This document shows positions 59,419-64,000 of a stretch of 64,000 nucleotides of DNA, piece by piece (the stretch's first letter is position 1; each line of letters starts with the position of its first letter). The notes beneath the pieces are model-generated. The model ran no database searches. It was not told where the DNA came from and worked only from the letters and a program-made list of their open reading frames with translations. Position numbers and translations under genes: made by a program. The DNA is from Galeopsis tetrahit (Eukaryota > Streptophyta > Magnoliopsida > Lamiales > Lamiaceae): assembly GCA_963675135.1 (NCBI GenBank), contig OY776128.1, positions 69,818,670-69,882,669 on the forward strand, in the 5' to 3' direction.

Positions 59419-60514
59419 CTTTTCTTTAGTGAACAACTCCTTTGGTCCAATTAGTTTACTTATTGTTATGATCAGGCTAAAATATGACAAATTCCGAGTT
59501 CTTGCTTCATCTATCTGTATGCTAACTTTAATGTTTCAGATTTTAAAATTTTGACACATATCTTGCTTATACTCTTCAAGTGCATGTTTTGATGTTTGGC
59601 CTGTGACAACTACTTCTGATTTCATATCATAAAAAAATCATTCAAATTGAGTTTTGCAGTTTTGTTGGTACATGCATATAGTAACTTTCTGAAGAAGCTC
59701 CGCCCAAATTGTTAAAATAATAAAATATTTTTGCAGTAGGCTAGGCTATATGAACGCCTAATAAATCATCTCACCCCTCTTTCCAGACTCCAATCGCTCC
59801 ATCTTCTTTGTAGATTTTCAATAAATTCGAAGGTACTATCTACAACCCTCTATTTGTTTATTCTGCACGCGTAAATAATCTCACTGCTCTCTCCGGACTC
59901 AAACAGCTCCATTGTCTCTTTGATTTTCAATAAATTTGACGGTAATTGATTTGGATTGAGGCGTTTATTTTCTCGCACTCTCTTTGATTTTTTCCAAATA
60001 CATTTTCATTTTCATCTTCTCTAATTAGTTACCACTAGGATATTCCTAAATATTTTTCTGGTTTTTGACCATTCTACAGAGTTTTTCAACCGAAGTCGGC
60101 TATGGATCTGAGAATCGGTTCAATAATTCCTTCGCATTTGGCTTCTTCTTCGACAGGGGTAAACAATTATCTTCTGGTTTGTTTTGATTTCTGAAATTTG
60201 ACCGAAATTCTTTTGTCGAAAAATGAAAAGCATTGAGTTTTAATACTAGAGGCGTTTTTTATTTCGACCTGTGTCTTTGATTTTGCGTTGTACATTTTGC
60301 AAATTTTAGAGGTTCTGATTCATGCATATGTAATTCGTTATGGGATCGATATTAACAACTGGGTTTCATCACTCCTGATTTTTTGTTAAGATTTAATATG
60401 AGCGAACGTGTTAGACAGTTGAATGATAACTCTGGTGTTGTGATTTTGCACGATTTTTTAATATGAGTGATTTCCATAAATTGGGTTTCCGATTTTGCGG
60501 TATGGTGATTTCCT

Positions 60515-60683
60515 TGATTTTCTGGTCTTGATGAAGCAACGGTTGATGTAGATGTTAGGACGGATGCTCTCATCCAAAAGACAATTCGTGAAGAGTTCAG
60601 GTCATGCACAATGCTAATCATTGCTCATCGCTTAAACACCATTATTGATTGTGACAGAGTTCTTCTGCTTGATGCTGGTCAGG
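60515..60683 (+). pseudogene. Captured exon of an ABCC (MRP-type) transporter
   Basis: From the codon at 60530: DEATVDVDVRTDALIQKTIR, EEFRSCTMLIIAHRLNTIID, CDRVLLLDAGQ, then a GT donor at 60684. This is the Walker B Asp-Glu, D-loop and H-loop (AHR) part of the second nucleotide-binding domain of plant ABCC transporters, with an open frame and its original 3' splice-donor edge. Two to three residues after DEAT differ from the usual TAAVD. No other transporter exon lies nearby, so it is a fragment moved with the Helitron. Confidence 0.85.
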
Positions 60684-61596
60684 TATGAATCTTTTTCCCC
60701 TTGCATCTAATTAAGGAAATAAATTTTGTATAGTAAACACATTCAAAAAAATTAGAGAGTAGAGAATGTATTAGATGGTTAAATCAAGTTCAGCTAGGCT
60801 CCTTTCGATTGATAGAGTTTAGCTTTGAGTATGAAGTTGGCGATCACAAATTCTTCTATGTTGCATTCAGATTGATAGATTTTAACCATATTGATTTTGA
60901 ATCCATACTAGCATTTCCATGATTCATCATAAGACAAACTGTTGAGTGTTGTTTTATAATAGATTTGAAATACATAAGTCCTCTACACTAAATTTTGCAT
61001 GATTTTGAATCCTCCCTCAAATTCCTCTACTCAAACCAAACACAAACATAGCAATTGCCATTTCATCGCTTCCAACAACTTACGTGCCTCATTATTCAGA
61101 TTTTTTAATTCGACACTCCAGAGACTCTTCTGCAAAGAGAAGACATTGCATTCTCTAAGATGGTCCAAAGTACAGGGGTTGCAAATGATATTTGAGATTG
61201 ATTTGAGAGAGTTCAAGGTACCCTTATGTGCTTGATTTAAATGATATTTCTCTTCAACAATTATGTGCTTGATTTGAGAGAGTTCAAGGTTACACATTGT
61301 TTGAGTCCCACTACTTGAAATCAGTATATACAAAGGTGAAAATTGGTATGTATCCATTGCAAGAACCAAAACATTTACATTGTTTTTTTCTTAGTCTTGA
61401 GTCTTCTTTTGACATTGTATTGCAGGTTCGGTTCGAAATAATTAATTTTCCTACTTTTGTTGTGTTATATTGTAATTTGAGTTGGTTTGATTTGTTGTTA
61501 ATTTTGATTGTCTGAACATTTGTAGTGTTTCTGAGCGGACTAATAAATTAGAGATGATGCATTCAACCTGATTAGAGGGTTTGCTACTGCACACCG

Positions 61597-61893
61597 ATGA
61601 GGAAGGGAACGTGGAGTTTTGGTAAGAGGAGAAATAAGACACACACACACACTGTGTGTGAGGTGTGGCCGTCGCAGTTTCCAACTGCAGAAGAGCCGTT
61701 ATTCTGCCTGTGCTTACCCCTGCTGCTCGCAAGAGGACTTACAATTGGAGTGTTAAGGCTATCCGCCGAAAGACCACTGGAAGTGGACGCATGAGATAGG
61801 TATCTCCGCAATGTGGCCCGCAGATTCAAGACCAACTTTAGAGAAGGCACTGAAGCTACACCTAGGAAGAAGTCAGTTGCTGCTTCGACCTAA
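61597..61893 (+). pseudogene. Ribosomal protein L37 (eL37) pseudogene in the Helitron
   Basis: Begins MRKGTWSFGKRRNKTHT, as cytosolic L37, but an expanded CA repeat (acacacacac at about 61643-61652) shifts the frame. The rest of L37 continues in another frame (CGRRSFQLQKSRYSACAYPA, NWSVKAIRRKTTGSGRMR), with another shift near 61797 (agataggtatctc), then ARRFKTNFREGTEATPRKK and a TAA at 61893. No introns remain in this stretch. It cannot encode a full protein. Confidence 0.88.
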
Positions 61894-62774
61894 GGCACTA
61901 ATGAGTGTTCATGAATGTATTTTTCCTTGGTATTTTAACTTATTAGTGAGCAAGTGAATCTGGAATGCCATTTGAAGAGGGCAATTTAAAACCTTAGTTT
62001 TGATGCCAATTTTTTTGAGGTACTTTGTTTTTCATAAGCATTCAACCTGATTAGACACGAAGGTTTATAGTTAAATGAGGAACTTGAAAAGAATCAAGAA
62101 CTTCATTCTTCAACTGATGCCAAAAAATGCAAAGGACACTACAAGTTGCTGCATCATCGTAATTTTAAGTTGTACATTGTCATTTATACTTTTATGAGGA
62201 AAATAGCAATTGGTTGCAGAATCTGCATTGTTTCGGCAAGTTTAAATTAATTGGCAAGAGATGCAATTTAGAAAAGAGATTGTTAGGTAGAGACCACCAC
62301 TTTCATTATACATATATTTTTTTTTCAGTTAATTGCAAGTGTTAATAATAAGTTAAAATATTATTCACCTAATAAGTGTTTCACCAAGCTTAACAATGAG
62401 TAGGGTTTGTTTGGACCTTATTTAGGTCGCTTTTCACGGATTTTATATTTATGAATTGAGCTATTTTTTTTTTTAAAGGAAGATGATCTATTTTATGATT
62501 TAATGGATAAAAGCCTAGAGTCTGGCCTAAATATTTTTCAATGTATTATTGCAAGAGTTATTGTAAAGATACTTAACACAAATTATTTTTATAAGTGATT
62601 ATTGATAAATATATATAACCGTGCATCGCACAGGTACAATACTAGTAAAGTAAATAAAGTAGTTGGATTGAGTGTATGATGGGCTCCAAAAGTAATGATA
62701 TAAAGAGTAAAAACGTGTATATTGTGAGGGTGTGTATGCAAACTTTCCAAGAACGGAATAAGTATTAAATATTA

Positions 62775-63057
62775 CTCCCTCCGTCCCACAGGAATTTGCA
62801 CACTTTCTATAAATGGATGTCCCATACCAATTTGCACACTCCATAAAATGAAATATCTTCATAACCTCCACCCTCAAAATATACTCTTATTTACCCATAT
62901 GTCATTACTTTTCCACACTCAATCTACTTTTTACTTTACTTTATTAATAAAACTTTACAAAACTACCCCTCAAAACATCACTCTTTACACCTTTTCTTAC
63001 ACATTTCTTAAATTGTGTGCCCACCCAAGTGTGCAAGTTCCTATGGGACGGAGGGAG
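62775..63057. mobile_element. Stowaway-type MITE (283 bp)
   Basis: TA flanks; ends ctccctccgtcccacaggaa / ctccctccgtcccataggaa. Non-coding. Confidence 0.9.
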
Positions 63058-63186
63058 TACTCCATAGCAAACTATAAGAGCAGTGGTATAAAAAAATACT
63101 TCATTCGTCTCTTATTTAAGGATTTATAACTTTTGGATACAATTTTTAATGTATGTATTATTTATTATGGAAGATAAAAGTGGAGG

Positions 63187-63187
<1 letters not shown>

Positions 63188-63232
<45 letters not shown>
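63188..63232. repeat. AT dinucleotide microsatellite
   Basis: About 21 uninterrupted AT units. Confidence 0.98.
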
Positions 63233-63235
<3 letters not shown>

Positions 63236-63280
63236 CTTTAAGAGTAGTAAAAGTGTTTTTTTAGTGTGAATAAAGTGATA

Positions 63281-63803
63281 CTCCCTCCGTCCCATACTTG
63301 AAGGCACATTTTACCATTTTGGGCGTCCCATATTTGAAGACACATTACTTAAAATAGCAAAAACACTTTTAAACACACCCCTTAAAACATCACAATATTA
63401 CAACAAATGTCACTATTTTATTACACTAAAAAGTAACTTTATTACTCCCTCTGTCCACCAAAAGTGTGCTCACTTTTTTTTATACATGTTTTTAAAAAAA
63501 TCATATTTTATTTATAAAGAATATATTTGGGATAACAAGTAAAGAATATATTTGGTAGATACTCAATCTTGTTATTAAAGTAAAAAAAATATTTAAAAGT
63601 GAATTATTTAAATAGAATAAACCTATTTTTTGTGGACCTAAAAAAAAGAAGTGAGCACACTTTTGGTGAACGGAGAAAGTATTATTTATAAAGTTGAAAA
63701 GTCTTTATTACCCCCATTTTATCTTACACAATATTAATAAACAGTTCATTCATTAAAACTCGTGCTTAATTGATTTGAGCCTTCAAGTATGGGACGGAGG
63801 GAG
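63281..63803. mobile_element. Stowaway-type MITE containing another MITE
   Basis: The ends are a perfect 25-bp inverted repeat beginning ctccctccgtcccatacttg, with TA on both sides (63279-63280 and 63804-63805). Without the inner element it is about 286 bp. Confidence 0.92.
63445..63679. mobile_element. Inner Stowaway-type MITE (235 bp)
   Basis: Ends ctccctctgtccaccaaaag / ctttctccgttcaccaaaag, extending to a shared tgtgctcactt, with TA flanks (63443-63444 and 63680-63681). It lies wholly inside the MITE at 63281-63803, so it is the younger of the two. Confidence 0.9.
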
Positions 63804-64000
63804 TATCATTTAATATAATATTGTAATATTTCGAAAAAATAGTTAAAATACACTTTTGTTATTTTATGTATAAGTAAATAAGGAATGCCAAAAATAACAA
63901 ATTGATCATTAAGTAACGGGAGAGTTAAAAGTAACTACTAGTACTCAATTTATGAATATGAATTAATCACGAGTTGTTCATCTCCTGACAATAATCGAAA

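Larger units (their letters stand above)
57274..62645 (+). mobile_element. Non-autonomous Helitron (5.4 kb) carrying gene fragments
   Basis: It starts TCTATATATATATAAAAA after an A and ends with a GTGC-ATC-GCAC hairpin (62621-62631) 10 bases before CTAG, followed by T; this is the standard A|TC...CTAG|T form. The split MITE on both sides confirms the insertion point. No Rep/helicase reading frame is present. Cargo on the + strand: a plastid rpl33 fragment (59255-59418), an exon-like start MDLRIGSIIPSHLASSSTG (60102), an ABCC transporter exon (60515-60683) and a ribosomal protein L37 pseudogene (61597-61893). An 85-bp imperfect tandem repeat lies at 59755-59945. No cargo is obviously functional. 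Open frames at 57597-58010 show no recognised domain. Confidence 0.85.
57174..62762. mobile_element. Stowaway-type MITE split by a Helitron
   Basis: The left arm (57174-57273) begins cactacatctgtccctaaaa and runs to aaacttttatata. The right arm (62646-62762) begins taaagtaaataaagtag and ends with the complement of cttattccgttcttggaaag. Joined, they give a 217-bp MITE whose middle matches relatives at 9745 and 33650 in inverted orientation (taattttgtaaacttttata followed by aagtaaa). The Helitron therefore lies within it. Confidence 0.82.

Overview
The window is nuclear DNA of a flowering plant, most likely a eudicot. Genes are sparse and split by short GT-AG introns, intergenic DNA is very AT-rich, and transposons of typical plant lineages fill much of the rest: Stowaway, hAT-like and PIF-like DNA elements, Athila and other Ty3/gypsy elements, copia, LINE, SINE and Helitron. 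Two pieces of plastid DNA (psaC and rpl33) are also present. I cannot name the species from sequence alone. No bacterial features, CRISPR arrays or rRNA genes were seen.

Protein genes, left to right: an uncharacterised Ser-rich/basic protein (949-1566, +); an LRR receptor kinase of the EFR/XA21-like type whose DFG motif reads YFG (2458-5607, -); a weak two-exon candidate for a 38-residue peptide (8731-8932, +); a plastid-type starch-binding CBM20 protein in five exons (15865-17536, +); a basic Ser/Pro-rich BPP-like protein in six exons, one intron being GC-AG (28827-31416, -); a Yippee-like zinc protein in five exons (38347-40595, -); a mitochondrial inner-membrane protease subunit 2-like peptidase in four exons (42997-45194, -); and two tandem copies of a B3-domain gene (47303-49586 and 54090-56625, -). 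The right B3 copy is intact; the left has lost its first exon and carries a frameshift in the second. The genes have unrelated roles and no shared pathway is evident.

The regions between genes are layered transposons. At 12.5-14.8 kb an old inverted-repeat element is split by a solo LTR. At 19.4-26.0 kb a Stowaway MITE is split by an Athila-type retrotransposon that keeps one LTR, the tRNA-Asp-type primer site and gag-protease, but has lost reverse transcriptase, integrase and its second LTR. At 26.1-28.1 kb lies a short internally deleted gypsy element sharing an LTR with the tail of another. Between the two B3 copies lie a plastid psaC fragment and the 3' part of a LINE. At 57.27-62.65 kb a non-autonomous Helitron sits inside a Stowaway MITE and carries an ABCC transporter exon, a broken ribosomal protein L37 gene and a plastid rpl33 fragment. 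The right edge has one MITE nested in another.

Exon boundaries were set by hand from splice consensus, reading frame and remembered family sequence. No searches were run, so family names rest on recognition of motifs.
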